Shown here one piece after another: positions 36,543 to 44,796 of a stretch of DNA of 64,000 nt (position 1 is its first letter; each line of letters starts with the position of its first letter). The stretch is from Pediococcus cellicola (GTDB lineage Bacteria > Bacillota > Bacilli > Lactobacillales > Lactobacillaceae): assembly GCF_001438655.1 (NCBI RefSeq), contig NZ_JQBR01000005.1, positions 1 through 64,000 on the forward strand. The letters are read 5' to 3'. The position numbers and the translations under genes were made by a program. The notes under the pieces were generated by a model, which was not told the origin of the DNA, made no database searches, and saw nothing but the letters and a program-made list of their open reading frames with translations.

Positions 36543-37693
36543 GCTATAGAAGCTACTTGAATCGGAAAATTTTGAAAAATAAATTCAATTTTATTCCATT
36601 GATCATTTTAATTGTCATGGTGTTAGTTTGTTTAGCGTTTAATGTGAATAATAAGGCTGCAAATAGTTACATAGTGGATGCCAAAGACAATATCCGTCAG
36701 GGAAAACAGGCATTACGAGATTCACAAAATGATTTGAAGAGAAAGAAGCTAACAGTCAGTGATAGAAAACTAGATTTAGCAAATATTGCCAACGAGAAAA
36801 AAGATATTAAGATCAATCAAACGATCATCATGTTATCTCATCAGCATCAGTGGCGAGTAGCCTACCAACAAAAGGTTCGTCAAATTCAAGAGGATTTAAC
36901 TGTGGCACAGACTAGTAAAGGCAGCGGTTCTGGGCTTATTAATGCAATGAAACGAGATCGCCTTATTTATCAAGATTTGGCTTCAAAAAATCTTGAGAAA
37001 CAAGATGATGATTTTCCGACACAAGGAATCGGCTACAGTGTCTGGGTATCAAAAACAATTCTACCGTATTTATTGGTATTAGCGATCACTTTTGTTTTGG
37101 TACAGGTTTACGGAGATGCGTTTGAAGGTAAATTAAATAAGAATAAGTTACTACCCATTTCTAAAGTGACGATAACTACTCAAAATATTTTGAGTGGTAG
37201 TTTTTTTGCCATTGTCTTGTGGATACTTACCGAATTGATTGCATTTATCGCTGGAACTGTCATGTCTGGAATTGGAGCCTTGAATTACCCATATTTGTCC
37301 TATGCAATCGGATCGGGAAAGATGCTGCTTCAAAACATTTCGAAACTTATCTTACCTTCGTTGATTTTGCAGGGATTAGCAATTGTTTTCATAGTGGAAA
37401 TCACTTATTTTATTGTAATTTTAGTTAGAAACCGGCTGGCTGCATTATTCGTTATTTTACTGTTAACCTTGGGTCTTATTTTAGTAACGACGGTAGTTGA
37501 ACCTTTGCAACGAATTGCAGCATTTTTACCAACCACGTATGTTAACGGAATTTCCATTGTGTCCGGGCAATATGGGCACGCAATTGCAAATAGTCAAATT
37601 TCATTTGCAACGGGTGTTATCACTTTGCTGATTGGTATTGTGGGACTGTATGGATTCACACTTGTAATGAATATTAAACTTAAAAAATTTTAG
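36539..37693 (+). CDS. ABC transporter permease (ABC-2 type)
   Basis: A 384-residue protein with an N-terminal helix (about residues 18-36), a 120-residue extracellular polar and coiled segment (RQGKQALRDSQNDLKRKKL and on), and five or six helices from residue 170 to the end. This is the layout of ABC-2/YhgE-related exporters that handle peptides or antibiotics. It overlaps the ATPase by four bases. With the ATPase it should form an exporter or immunity pump; the substrate is unknown. Confidence 0.8.
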   Translation: MSYRSYLNRKILKNKFNFIPLIILIVMVLVCLAFNVNNKAANSYIVDAKDNIRQGKQALRDSQNDLKRKKLTVSDRKLDLANIANEKKDIKINQTIIMLSHQHQWRVAYQQKVRQIQEDLTVAQTSKGSGSGLINAMKRDRLIYQDLASKNLEKQDDDFPTQGIGYSVWVSKTILPYLLVLAITFVLVQVYGDAFEGKLNKNKLLPISKVTITTQNILSGSFFAIVLWILTELIAFIAGTVMSGIGALNYPYLSYAIGSGKMLLQNISKLILPSLILQGLAIVFIVEITYFIVILVRNRLAALFVILLLTLGLILVTTVVEPLQRIAAFLPTTYVNGISIVSGQYGHAIANSQISFATGVITLLIGIVGLYGFTLVMNIKLKKF

Positions 37694-37710
37694 TTTTTTT
37701 ATAAACAAGA

Positions 37711-37739
37711 CTCCTTTTGCAAAGGAGCCTTTTGTTTTG
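37711..37739 (+). terminator. Intrinsic terminator after the ABC module
   Basis: CTCCTTT and AAAGGAG form a 7-bp stem with loop TGC, followed by CCTTTTGTTTT. Confidence 0.6.
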
Positions 37740-37883
37740 TTACAATGGATTGGTAGCGGATTCAATAAAACGAGTCTTCTTCATGTTTTCGTCAATATTC
37801 TAAGATATAATGAAATTAACAAACCAATAAATTGGAATAAATATTGTACAAGTAAACTTTAAAATTTTTAAGGAGATGATGAT

Positions 37884-38825
37884 GTGCGTGCACAAAAGAT
37901 ACTGAAAGTGGCTGGCATATCGTTGATTGGGGTAGCTGCAAGTTTGGGTATAAGTAGCTTAGTAAGCTACCAGATGGGGATCAGAAGTTCTAAGTCGCAA
38001 AAACGACGGGCAATTCGTAACGCACGTGTTAAAGACAATACTCCGGATAGCTACAACTGGTACAAACAATTAATTAAGCAAACTTGGTTTATTCGGGCTG
38101 AGGATGGCATCCACTTAGCGGCAACGTATCTTAATAATAATAGTCGTAAGACGGTGATTTTAGCACACGGCTATCATCATGCGCATGAACAAATGATTCC
38201 TTATGCCAAATTGTTTATGGATTTGGGATACAACGTTTTAATGCCAGATGCCCGCGGACATGGGATTAGTGATGGCAACATCATCGGTTTCGGGTGGCTT
38301 GATCGTAGAGATTACATCAAATGGATTAAAGAAGTGAACGCGCGGAGCAAAACACCACAGAAGATTGTCTTATTTGGGATAAGCATGGGAGCAGCAACCG
38401 TCCTGGCTACAGCTGGTGAAGCAGACCTGCCTGATAATGTTGTCGCTGTAGTAGAGGATAGTGGGTTCAGTTCAGCCCAAAAAGAATTCAGTTATCGCCT
38501 TGGGCACCACTATTATTTACCCCCATTTTTAAGTACATTTGTCAGTTTAATGACAAGCGTGACCGGTGGTTATTCCTTAAAGGAAGCAGATATTGCCCAT
38601 CAGGCGGCCAATATTAAGATTCCAGTGCTCATGATTCATGGGGATGCGGATCGTTACGTACCAATTGAAATGATGGCTGAAATTAAGGCTTCACTAGCAA
38701 AACAGTTACCCAAAGAAAGCCACCGTGTTTCAGGAGTGGATCATGTGGCTTCGCGAAAGCACGATCCGAAGAAGTATCATCAGACAATTGAGACCTTTTT
38801 AAATCACTGGGTAGACCAAAAATAG
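37884..38825 (+). CDS. Alpha/beta hydrolase, membrane-anchored
   Basis: A 313-residue protein with one N-terminal helix (about residues 8-28) and an alpha/beta hydrolase domain. The oxyanion region is VILAHGYHHAHEQM, the nucleophile elbow is LFGISMGAATV, the acid lies in MIHGDADRYVP and the histidine in GVDHVASRK. It resembles the YqkD/BAAT-like surface hydrolases of Firmicutes; the substrate is unknown. The GTG start is supported by AAGGAG 8 bases upstream. Confidence 0.85.
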   Translation: MRAQKILKVAGISLIGVAASLGISSLVSYQMGIRSSKSQKRRAIRNARVKDNTPDSYNWYKQLIKQTWFIRAEDGIHLAATYLNNNSRKTVILAHGYHHAHEQMIPYAKLFMDLGYNVLMPDARGHGISDGNIIGFGWLDRRDYIKWIKEVNARSKTPQKIVLFGISMGAATVLATAGEADLPDNVVAVVEDSGFSSAQKEFSYRLGHHYYLPPFLSTFVSLMTSVTGGYSLKEADIAHQAANIKIPVLMIHGDADRYVPIEMMAEIKASLAKQLPKESHRVSGVDHVASRKHDPKKYHQTIETFLNHWVDQK

Positions 38826-38960
38826 CGCATGGCGACTGGGAGTGTATGTCTCAGTCGTTTTTTTGTGAAAAAGTGGTGACAGACACATTCTGCCTAGTTT
38901 TTTGCCATTTTCATATGGTAAACTGTAGCGTAATAAGCTTTTTGGCTAGGAGGGATGAGA

Positions 38961-39911
38961 ATGCCCAGTACACGACCCACATTTATGATGATCGTTAATC
39001 CATTTGCAGGAGCTGGTCAGGCTAAGAAAATTTGGCCCAAAATTGAAGTTCAATTGAAGGAACAAAAAGTGAACTACAGTGTGCTCATGACGACGCATCC
39101 TGGACATGGCATTCAGCTGGCACGCAGTTTTGCGTTGCAGCATAAATTCGAGAAAAATTGGGTAGTTGTCGCAGTTGGTGGTGATGGTACGTTACACGAA
39201 GTTTTGAACGGACTGCATCAAGGTGGTGGCGATCAGATACCGTTAGGATATATTCCAGCTGGTTCAGGAAATGATTTCGCACGGGGAATTAACTTACCGA
39301 CACAACCTTTGGCGGCACTTTTACGCCTACTTGAAGTTCAAGCACCAACTAGCTTGGATGTGGGTGTGTATAAAAATCGGCTGGATTCACATGAAACACT
39401 ATTCACGAACAATGTTGGCATTGGTTTTGATGCAGCAGTCGTACATGCGGCTAACGCAGGGCAAAAAGAGCATTTAAAGAAATATCACCTGCAATCCAGC
39501 GCTTATGTTTTTTCCTTAATTAAGGCATTTTTTAACCAAAAAGGATTTCGGTTATCGGTGGAGACGGCACAAGCCAAGCAACAATTTTCAAAGGCTTTTT
39601 TAGTCACCACAACAAATATTAAATATTTTGGCGGAGGCGTTCCCATTATGCCGACTGCAAATTTACATGATGGCAAGCTCGATTTGGTAGTTGTAGAAAA
39701 AATTGGCGTACTTCGTTTTATAAAGCTTTTTGTTGAAATGCTCACGACAGGGAATCACCTTAAATCACCGATTGTTCACCATTTTCGAGCCGAAACGCTG
39801 CATTTAAGTACAAATCTACTAGAGAACGGACAAGTTAATGGAGAGAACATTCAAAAGCAGAGGTTTGACTTGCATTTTAAGGTCACGCAACGGCCGTTTT
39901 GGATTAAGTAG
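38961..39911 (+). CDS. Diacylglycerol kinase-like lipid kinase (DagK/YegS family)
   Basis: A 316-residue soluble kinase. The N-terminal phosphate-binding start is VNPFAGAGQAKKIWP, the catalytic glycine motif is VAVGGDGTLHEVLNG and the lipid-site motif is YIPAGSGNDFARG. GNDFARG and LDVGVYKN match the DagK/BmrU group. It phosphorylates diacylglycerol or a related lipid at the membrane and recycles it for phospholipid synthesis. The ATG at 38961 is better spaced from AGGAGG than the one at 38955. Confidence 0.88.
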   Translation: MPSTRPTFMMIVNPFAGAGQAKKIWPKIEVQLKEQKVNYSVLMTTHPGHGIQLARSFALQHKFEKNWVVVAVGGDGTLHEVLNGLHQGGGDQIPLGYIPAGSGNDFARGINLPTQPLAALLRLLEVQAPTSLDVGVYKNRLDSHETLFTNNVGIGFDAAVVHAANAGQKEHLKKYHLQSSAYVFSLIKAFFNQKGFRLSVETAQAKQQFSKAFLVTTTNIKYFGGGVPIMPTANLHDGKLDLVVVEKIGVLRFIKLFVEMLTTGNHLKSPIVHHFRAETLHLSTNLLENGQVNGENIQKQRFDLHFKVTQRPFWIK

Positions 39912-40016
39912 GGTTGGTTGGCCTAAATCTTTCCTTTACTTACAAAAAATAGTAGAATAAGCGATGTTATTATAAAATGTTTATGAGTGAATTTTGAAAA
40001 TAAATGGGGGATATAA

Positions 40017-40844
40017 ATGAACGCAGCGACCATTTTTGTGCATGGTTTCAATGGTGGCGTGAGCTCGACAGGTCATATGATTTCAGCGGCACAACATGCG
40101 GGTTGGGCGCAGCAGATTATGACGGCAACCATCACGCGTTATGGCAGGATTTCAATTACGGGTTCTGAAAATGTGCATGCTAAAAATCCGATTATTCAGG
40201 TCCTTTTTGAAAATAATCGGGCACCAGAATTTGTCCAAATTAATTGGTTACATAGCTTATTGATCCTGCTAAAACGTGAATTTAATATTATGGAATATAA
40301 TGGTGTCGGACATTCTCTTGGAAGCAATGACCTCGTTAACGAAGCCTTGTTATACGGGGATGATTTGCGGGTTCCCAAACTAAAAAAGTTGGTTACAATT
40401 GCGGGGCCTTTCAACGGGTTACGTGGTTTTTTACATGCTAAACCTGTTGCTGAAATTTTAAAAATGGATCATCGGCCAGTTCACCAGACGAAACATTTCA
40501 AACGAATGCTTCAGTATCGTGACCACTTCCCAAAGGGCGTACAGTTGTTTAATGTCGTGGGTAAAGTAGAAGGCTATTTTGATAATGACTGTTTTGTTTC
40601 AGTGAATTCAGCGCGTTCTGTCAAATATTTGCTGCATGGTGTATTGAAGGATTATCGGGAGCTTTTGGTTACTGGCGAAGATGGTTATCACTGCAGCTTG
40701 AATCATAATCCGATGGTCTTTGAAGCCATGAATGACTTTTTGTGGAATGACTATGCCACATTACCTAACATGCAGACTCGTCAGGTACCGGTCATGGCGT
40801 CAGAAAAAAATTTAAGCGAAGACTTAGCTACGAATGCGGGATAA
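40017..40844 (+). CDS. DUF915-family alpha/beta hydrolase
   Basis: A 275-residue hydrolase with no signal peptide. HGFNGG at the N-terminus, the nucleophile elbow GVGHSLGSNDLV (Ser in GHSLG), and a late His in DGYHCSLNHNP are consistent with the DUF915 cell-surface hydrolase group of lactic acid bacteria. The usual signal sequence is missing, so this copy is probably cytoplasmic. A second DUF915 member, with a signal anchor, is at 43046-43822. Confidence 0.8.
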   Translation: MNAATIFVHGFNGGVSSTGHMISAAQHAGWAQQIMTATITRYGRISITGSENVHAKNPIIQVLFENNRAPEFVQINWLHSLLILLKREFNIMEYNGVGHSLGSNDLVNEALLYGDDLRVPKLKKLVTIAGPFNGLRGFLHAKPVAEILKMDHRPVHQTKHFKRMLQYRDHFPKGVQLFNVVGKVEGYFDNDCFVSVNSARSVKYLLHGVLKDYRELLVTGEDGYHCSLNHNPMVFEAMNDFLWNDYATLPNMQTRQVPVMASEKNLSEDLATNAG

Positions 40845-40947
40845 TCCTGTTCATTCGTAGTTTTTTTAATTTTAAGCCAAATTATATGCAATTTTAATCA
40901 TGAGCGTTCAAAATGGGGTATGGTAATAAAATATGAGGAGGCAAATA

Positions 40948-41826
40948 ATGGTAGAAAAAGTAAAAATTGGTAAAACAGATGTGATGGCAACTCCGATTGG
41001 CTTAGGTACAAATGCAGTTGGTGGGCATAACTTGTTTCCTGATTTGGGTGATCATGTAGGTGTCCAAATTGTTAAAACTGCTTTGAATCATGGTGTAAAT
41101 TTCTTAGACACTGCCTATGCTTATGGGTTCGGTCGCTCAGAGGAACTGATTGGTCAGGCCATTCAGGATTATGATCGTAAGAAAATTGTGATTGCGACCA
41201 AAGCGGCTCAAACTCCAGGGCATCCAGATCGATTGGATAATTCACCTGAGTTTTTGAAACAGGCAGTAGAAGATGCATTGAAACGACTTGATACAAACTA
41301 CATTGACATTTTTTATATTCATTTTCCAGATGGCAAAACACCTTTAAACGAAGCTGTTAAAGCTCTTGATGAGAAAAGAAAAGAAGGTAAAATTAAAGCG
41401 ATTGGACTTTCAAATGTTAATTTGCAACAAATTAAAGAAGCAAATCAAGATGGCTTAGTTGATATTGTTGAAAATCAGTATAGCTTACTTCATCGGGAGG
41501 CTGAAAAGGAATTAATGCCATATTTGAGGGCTAATCAAATTTCATTTGTCCCATACTTTCCACTGGCTTCTGGATTGTTGACTGGTAAATATTCTGAAAC
41601 AGTTTCGTTTGCGTCTGATGATATTCGCCATATGAATCCAGACTTTCGTGGAGATCGCTTTACTCAGATTGTGCAACAAGTCCAAAAAATACAGCCAATT
41701 GCTGATAAATATCATGCTACGATTGCACAAATTGTTCTGGCGTGGTACATTAAGAATTCAGACGTAACAGTGGTTATTCCGGGTGCTAAACAGGTCAAAC
41801 AGGTAGAAGCAAATTCGGAAGCGTAA
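40948..41826 (+). CDS. Aldo/keto reductase, truncated by an in-frame stop
   Basis: A 292-residue NADPH-dependent reductase of the AKR superfamily. The catalytic Asp and Tyr lie in NFLDTAYAYGFGRSEELIG, the Lys in IVIATKAA, and the cofactor loop in AIGLSNVNLQQI. The frame stops at TAA (41824-41826) after VEANSEA. The same frame continues for 18 codons reading KVTLSEKEYDTIKSLFKDL up to TAA at 41884-41886, which is the normal C-terminal end of this family. A single G-to-T change (GAA to TAA) would explain it. Activity without the tail is uncertain. The start at 40948 follows AGGAGG. Confidence 0.88.
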   Translation: MVEKVKIGKTDVMATPIGLGTNAVGGHNLFPDLGDHVGVQIVKTALNHGVNFLDTAYAYGFGRSEELIGQAIQDYDRKKIVIATKAAQTPGHPDRLDNSPEFLKQAVEDALKRLDTNYIDIFYIHFPDGKTPLNEAVKALDEKRKEGKIKAIGLSNVNLQQIKEANQDGLVDIVENQYSLLHREAEKELMPYLRANQISFVPYFPLASGLLTGKYSETVSFASDDIRHMNPDFRGDRFTQIVQQVQKIQPIADKYHATIAQIVLAWYIKNSDVTVVIPGAKQVKQVEANSEA

Positions 41827-41933
41827 AAAGTTACCCTATCTGAGAAAGAATATGATACAATTAAATCATTGTTTAAAGACTTATAAAAAGTAAGTGTTTA
41901 ACGATCATAGATTAATTTGTGGGAGGAATTACA

Positions 41934-42260
41934 ATGGATGCACAAGAACAACAATTAACGGATCAGGAAATCCTTGATGCAATTAAAACTGGTAAAAAAA
42001 TGCTATTTTTCACGGCTGGATGGTGCCCTGATTGTGCATTCATCAAACCGGTAATGCCAGAAATTGAAGCTGAGTATGATCAATATGATTGGATTACAGT
42101 AGATCGTGATGCCAACATTAAGATCGCGCAAAAATTTGGTGTGATGGGAATTCCTAGCTTCATCGCATTAGAAGATGGCGAAGAAATCGGCCGTTTTGTA
42201 AATGGTGACCGTAAGACTCGTCAAGAAGTCGAAGCTTTTGTAGATAGCATCGGCAAATAA
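41934..42260 (+). CDS. Thioredoxin-family protein
   Basis: A 108-residue thioredoxin fold with active site WCPDC (FFTAGWCPDCAFIKP) and the cis-proline region GVMGIPSFIALEDG. CPDC differs from the CGPC of TrxA, so this is a thioredoxin-like reductant with a shifted redox potential. There is no signal peptide. GGGAGG precedes the ATG at 41934. It may cooperate with the adjacent reductase, but no operon linkage is proven. Confidence 0.88.
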   Translation: MDAQEQQLTDQEILDAIKTGKKMLFFTAGWCPDCAFIKPVMPEIEAEYDQYDWITVDRDANIKIAQKFGVMGIPSFIALEDGEEIGRFVNGDRKTRQEVEAFVDSIGK

Positions 42261-42283
42261 AATAATCAGATTATTAAAAAATA

Positions 42284-42326
42284 AACAGGATTGTCTGTAT
42301 ACTTAATACAGATAGTCCTGTTTTTA
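42284..42326 (+). terminator. Intrinsic terminator
   Basis: ACAGGA plus TGTCTGTAT pairs with ATACAGATA plus TCCTGT around a short loop, followed by TTTTTA. Confidence 0.8.
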
Positions 42327-42350
42327 TATTGTAAGGAGGCGTGATCGGAC

Positions 42351-43019
42351 ATGACGGCGGCAACACAACTTGATTTAATTCTTCGGGTTCTCATTGCGGG
42401 TGGCTGTGGTTTTGCAATTGGTTATGAGCGCGATGCCCGAGCAAAAACAGCGGGATTGCGTACGCATATTATTATTGCAGTGGGTGCAGCTTTGATGATG
42501 ATTGTGTCTAAATATGGATTTGCGGATTTACTTGGAAATAAAGGAATCGAACTGGATCCGTCACGAATTGCAGCCCAAATCGTAAGTGGTATTGGTTTCA
42601 TTGGAGCCGGAACAATTATTGTGAGACATGAAGATGTCAATGGCTTAACGACTGCAACTGGATTATGGACCACGGCTGGAATTGGCATGGCCATTGGTGC
42701 GCACATGTATGTGGTAGGGATTATTTCCGCGTTGCTAGTTTTAGGAACACAGGTGATGCTGCATCGAAACTTAAGCTGGTTGCGATTACCCAACACAAAT
42801 GAAGTGAGAATGCGCGTAAAACCTGGTGATCATAATATTTCGACGATTCAAAATAAGCTTCAGGCTCAAGATATTGAAGTAACAAGTATGCATGTCAGAA
42901 AGGCAGACACGGCTGATATCGTTCATATGGCCATTCAATCTTCAAAAAATTTTGATATGGCTAAATTAACCGCTATTCTTGAGACCGTACCGGAAATTAT
43001 TGATATGGAAATTTATTGA
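42351..43019 (+). CDS. MgtC/SapB-family membrane protein
   Basis: A 222-residue protein with about five N-terminal helices carrying the MgtC signature (GFAIGYERDARAKTAGLRTH and GIGFIGAGTIIV, then LTTATGLWTTAGIGMAIG) and a C-terminal ACT-like soluble domain from about residue 150. The family is linked to Mg2+ homeostasis and F-ATPase control in other bacteria. AAGGAGG lies 11 bases upstream. Confidence 0.9.
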   Translation: MTAATQLDLILRVLIAGGCGFAIGYERDARAKTAGLRTHIIIAVGAALMMIVSKYGFADLLGNKGIELDPSRIAAQIVSGIGFIGAGTIIVRHEDVNGLTTATGLWTTAGIGMAIGAHMYVVGIISALLVLGTQVMLHRNLSWLRLPNTNEVRMRVKPGDHNISTIQNKLQAQDIEVTSMHVRKADTADIVHMAIQSSKNFDMAKLTAILETVPEIIDMEIY

Positions 43020-43045
43020 TAAGTGGTTAATGTGATTAAAGACAC

Positions 43046-43822
43046 TCAGTGCCACAAAAATTCAGCCACCAGTTTATCAACCTGAGGATTTTCGTGTAAG
43101 GCGCTATGTTGAGCCTTGAAACGATCACCTTCAATTGTAACATGACGGTAGCTTGCCACATGGCCGGTGACAACGGGCTGCAAAGCTTCGTTACTTTTTA
43201 AGGGAACAGCGGTGTCAGTACCCGTATGATTTAAATTACCGGCGATATTCAGAATTTTTAAGTCGTGGGGAAGATTGCTAGCAGCGGTTGCGAGGCTATT
43301 TTGCGGTGTAATGTAACCAAAAGGAGTTCCAATAGCTACAAATCTTGTGATTTTAGGATATTGATTATTTTGAACCTGTTTATTCTCCAGATATTCAAGA
43401 ACCACACTGCCACCCATGGAATGCGCTACAAAGTTAACATGCTTAATATGATAGACCGACTTTAGTTCTTTCATAAATGCAGGCAAATATTGCATTTGTT
43501 TTTGAGGATCTTGGTTGTTTACAAAGGTGAGCTGAATCAATGGATTTTGAACCAGGTTACCTACTTTACGAATATGTGCCAGTCCATTAGCATCAATAGT
43601 TACCTTTAAGGCCAGATGAGCCAGTTTTTTATGATTGAGGCGCCGAATCATACCATTAAAGGTGTAGGTACTGCCATTAGAACCGGGAATAAGAACAGTA
43701 GCTGTATTACTGGTAGTGACGTGAACATGATTGAGTGGTGCATTTCGATGTTGAACGTAAAGTGTGCCACCAATTAGACAAACCATAATTAAACTAAAAC
43801 TGTAAATTAAAAATTTTTTCAT
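43046..43822 (-). CDS. DUF915-family secreted or membrane-anchored alpha/beta hydrolase
   Basis: A 258-residue protein with an N-terminal signal anchor (MKKFLIYSFSLIMVCLIGG) and a DUF915 hydrolase domain. The elbow is VNFVAHSMGGSVVLEYL (Ser in HSMGG) and the histidine is near the end (AQHSALHENPQV). The start at 43822 follows GGGGAG; the frame opens upstream at 43867 without a site. The predicted location is the outer membrane face. Substrate is unknown. Confidence 0.85.
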   Translation of the reverse strand: MKKFLIYSFSLIMVCLIGGTLYVQHRNAPLNHVHVTTSNTATVLIPGSNGSTYTFNGMIRRLNHKKLAHLALKVTIDANGLAHIRKVGNLVQNPLIQLTFVNNQDPQKQMQYLPAFMKELKSVYHIKHVNFVAHSMGGSVVLEYLENKQVQNNQYPKITRFVAIGTPFGYITPQNSLATAASNLPHDLKILNIAGNLNHTGTDTAVPLKSNEALQPVVTGHVASYRHVTIEGDRFKAQHSALHENPQVDKLVAEFLWH

Positions 43823-43937
43823 AGTGAACTCCCCAAGTGCTTTTAGTTCAACATAACACGAGATCATGATAGGGTTAAAGTTAAGTAGAAAAGTTTACAA
43901 TTATTTAACTAAAACGAGTATAAATGGAGGTACTTTT

Positions 43938-44573
43938 GTGAAAGTATTTGTAATCGGTGCGCACGGACAAATTGGCAAACTATTAGTGGCCCAGCTACTT
44001 GACCGTGGCGATGAAGTGGTTGCAGGAATTCGTGATACTAAACAACGAAGTTTCTTTGAAGATCAAGGTGCAGCAACTCAGTTATTTGATTTGAATGAAC
44101 AGCCAGAAGAAATGGCTAAAGTTTTAAAAGGGGTTGATGCCGTGGTATTTAGTGCAGGCTCAGGTGGTAAAACCGGAGATGACCAAACACTTTTAATTGA
44201 TTTAGATGGGGCAGTTAAGAGTATGGAAGCCACACAAAAAGCTGGAATCAAACGGTTTGTGATTGTTAGTGCCATGAATGCCGAAGATCGTACGCTTTGG
44301 ACAGCAATTAAGCCATACTATGTGGCTAAGCACTACGCAGATTTGTATTTGAAAGACGAGACCAATTTGGATTATACCATCATCAAACCGGGTGTTTTAA
44401 CAAATGAAGCTGGCAAGGGCGGAATTCAACTTAACCAACATAAAGGCCAAATTGCACGTGAAGATGTGGCTGAAGTGATTGTTGCAACGTTGCATAATGA
44501 TCAAACAATTAAGAAAGAGTTCGCGATTAGCGAGGGCAAAACACCTGTCAGTGAGGCAGTTAACCAGGTCTAA
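43938..44573 (+). CDS. NAD(P)-binding oxidoreductase (atypical SDR)
   Basis: A 211-residue Rossmann protein. VFVIGAHGQIGKLLV at the N-terminus is the GxxGxxG loop, VDAVVFSAGSGG follows, and IKRFVIVSAMNAEDRT and DYTIIKPGVLTNEAGKG end the family signature (YwnB/YhfK-like). The GTG start at 43938 is supported by GGAGG 7 bases upstream. It is divergent from the DUF915 gene and has its own terminator. Confidence 0.83.
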   Translation: MKVFVIGAHGQIGKLLVAQLLDRGDEVVAGIRDTKQRSFFEDQGAATQLFDLNEQPEEMAKVLKGVDAVVFSAGSGGKTGDDQTLLIDLDGAVKSMEATQKAGIKRFVIVSAMNAEDRTLWTAIKPYYVAKHYADLYLKDETNLDYTIIKPGVLTNEAGKGGIQLNQHKGQIAREDVAEVIVATLHNDQTIKKEFAISEGKTPVSEAVNQV

Positions 44574-44596
44574 TTCTATGTATAAAAATTCATTTG

Positions 44597-44647
44597 AAAC
44601 ATGTTCCATTTAGGGCACATAAGCCTTTTAATGGAACATGTTTTTTA
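44597..44647 (+). terminator. Intrinsic terminator
   Basis: AAACATGTTCCATT and AATGGAACATGTTT form a 14-bp perfect stem followed by a T run. Confidence 0.85.
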
Positions 44648-44660
44648 TTTGAGGAACAGC

Positions 44661-44690
44661 TTTACAGTAAGACATTTTACAGCTTATACT
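44661..44690 (+). promoter_or_regulatory. Promoter of the beta-glucoside locus
   Basis: TTTACA (44661-44666), an 18-bp spacer and TATACT (44685-44690). A cre-like site begins 8 bases downstream, at the expected transcription start. Confidence 0.65.
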
Positions 44691-44697
44691 GGATTTG

Positions 44698-44712
44698 TTG
44701 AAAGCGCTTCAC
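44698..44712. promoter_or_regulatory. cre-like site upstream of the EIIC gene
   Basis: TTGAAAGCGCTTCAC matches the first twelve positions of the CcpA consensus WTGAAARCGYTT. Its place just after the -10 box suggests repression by CcpA-HPr(Ser-P). Confidence 0.65.
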
Positions 44713-44719
44713 GTTACAT

Positions 44720-44737
44720 AATCTTCGGCCGAAGATT
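44720..44737. promoter_or_regulatory. 18-bp perfect palindrome in the EIIC leader
   Basis: AATCTTCGGCCGAAGATT is a perfect palindrome between the cre-like site and the start codon. It may be an operator for an unseen regulator or an RNA hairpin; there is no T run. Confidence 0.5.
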
Positions 44738-44796
44738 TTCAATTATTATTTATTTATTGGTTTTGTCGTCAGTAATTATTATTTGAGGTGATTTTA

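Noticed and set aside
42422-42796. 124-codon frame antisense to the MgtC gene
   Set aside because: The sense gene shows clear MgtC motifs; the antisense frame has no start signal or recognisable domain.
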